Shown here: one piece after another, positions 5,417-5,784 of the stretch
How the letters are laid out: every line of letters starts with the position of its first letter
Position numbering within the stretch: the first letter of the stretch is position 1
Source of the DNA: Methylobacteriaceae bacterium
Lineage (GTDB): Bacteria > Pseudomonadota > Alphaproteobacteria > Rhizobiales > Beijerinckiaceae
NCBI GenBank assembly: GCA_019247255.1
Contig: JAFAPJ010000603.1
Span: forward strand, 1-5,784
Length of the DNA: 5,784 nt
Direction of reading: 5' to 3'
Program-made: the position numbers and the translations under genes
Notes under the pieces: model-generated
The model's database searches: none
What the model was told of the DNA's origin: nothing
Seen by the model: the letters and a program-made list of their open reading frames with translations, nothing else

Positions 5417-5784
5417 AGAGCGTCGTGACGATGTCGGCGAGCGCGGGGCGTGGCCGATCGCTCGGCCTCTCGGTCGCGCGTCCGAGGTGGATGAAGCCCG
5501 CGATCCGCTCGTCCGGGGCGAGGCCGAGCTTGTCGAGCACGCGGCGATCGTAGGCGATCCATTCGGTGAGCCACGCGGTCGCGAAGCCGAGCGCGTTCGC
5601 CGCGGCCACGAAGTTCATGCACACGGCGCCGGCCGAGCGCACCTGCTCCCAATCGGGAATCTTCGGATGCGGAGCCGCCCGCGACACGACCCCGATCACG
5701 AGCGGCGCGCGGATCAGGCGGTTGCGCTCGAGCTCGAGACGTTCGGCCGGGGCCGACGGGTCGTCGGCCGCCATGATGTCGGCG
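5415..5784 (-). CDS. Nitroreductase family protein, YdjA-like (C-terminal part)
   Basis: Only the C-terminal 122 codons are in the window; the reading frame is open through the right edge and the gene's start lies outside. The family reduces nitro compounds, quinones or related substrates with NAD(P)H and bound FMN, usually as a dimer in the cytosol. Visible passages match the YdjA-type single-domain subfamily: RAPLVIGVVS, then HPKIPDWEQVRSAGAVCMNF, ALGFATAWLTEW, and the closing IAGFIHLGRATERPSDRPRP. Full-length members have roughly 185-200 residues, so about 65-75 are missing, including the N-terminal Arg-rich FMN-phosphate site. An internal ATG at 5774-5772 is not the true start, because domain residues clearly precede it in the family and the frame stays open. 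It is followed after nine bases by the flavin reductase-like gene. The physiological substrate is unknown. Confidence 0.9.
   Translation of the reverse strand, partial: ADIMAADDPSAPAERLELERNRLIRAPLVIGVVSRAAPHPKIPDWEQVRSAGAVCMNFVAAANALGFATAWLTEWIAYDRRVLDKLGLAPDERIAGFIHLGRATERPSDRPRPALADIVTTL

Noticed and set aside
4165..5652. 495-codon minus-strand open frame covering the aldolase-like, flavin reductase and nitroreductase genes
   Set aside because: Composition is Arg-rich and domain-free; the same strand already carries two recognisable genes in another frame.
1..5784. Mobile element, CRISPR array, structural RNA gene or defence system
   Set aside because: No transposase, integrase, terminal repeats, spaced direct repeats, tRNA-like cloverleaf or rRNA segment was seen; composition is uniform across the window.

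Overview
The window is very GC-rich and reads as ordinary chromosomal DNA of an alphaproteobacterium, most likely order Hyphomicrobiales (Methylobacteriaceae or a relative). The main grounds are a DUF2336 protein, an NAD kinase with an alphaproteobacterial-looking C-terminal half, and an SLT-type transglycosylase with a proline-rich VPLPPPRP tail. The assignment rests on protein character only. I see no tRNA, rRNA, CRISPR array, insertion sequence, att site or phage gene. Genes are packed tightly, and no gene-free stretch exceeds about 100 bases.

Layout, left to right. (1) 43-1020 (+): a Tat-type exported metallo-beta-lactamase-fold hydrolase. A perfect 10-bp inverted repeat follows it (1028-1049). 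(2) 1076-1846 (+): NAD kinase, nadK. (3) A 31-base convergent gap almost filled by a GC hairpin. (4) On the minus strand, a translationally coupled pair: an SLT lytic transglycosylase-like protein (4114-3080), then a DUF2336 alpha-helical-repeat protein (3083-1878), joined by an ATGA overlap. (5) A 92-base divergent region (4115-4206) with an AT-rich island, probably holding promoter(s). (6) 4207-4797 (+): a short protein resembling a degenerate CitE/HpcH-type aldolase. (7) On the minus strand, a second tight pair: the C-terminal part of a YdjA-like nitroreductase that runs off the right edge (5784-5415), then an FMN-binding flavin reductase-like protein (5405-4794). The stop codon of the latter overlaps that of the aldolase-like gene in a shared CTAG.

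The genes do not form one pathway. nadK makes NADP+ and so feeds the NADPH pool. The nitroreductase/flavin-reductase pair is a flavin redox unit that may draw on that pool. The transglycosylase acts on peptidoglycan and its DUF2336 partner has no known function. I find no convincing new defence or mobile system. The points most worth a second look are the CitE-like protein that lacks its expected metal ligands, the transglycosylase with a catalytic Glu but no export signal and no room for one, and the GC hairpins without U-tracts at three gene ends.
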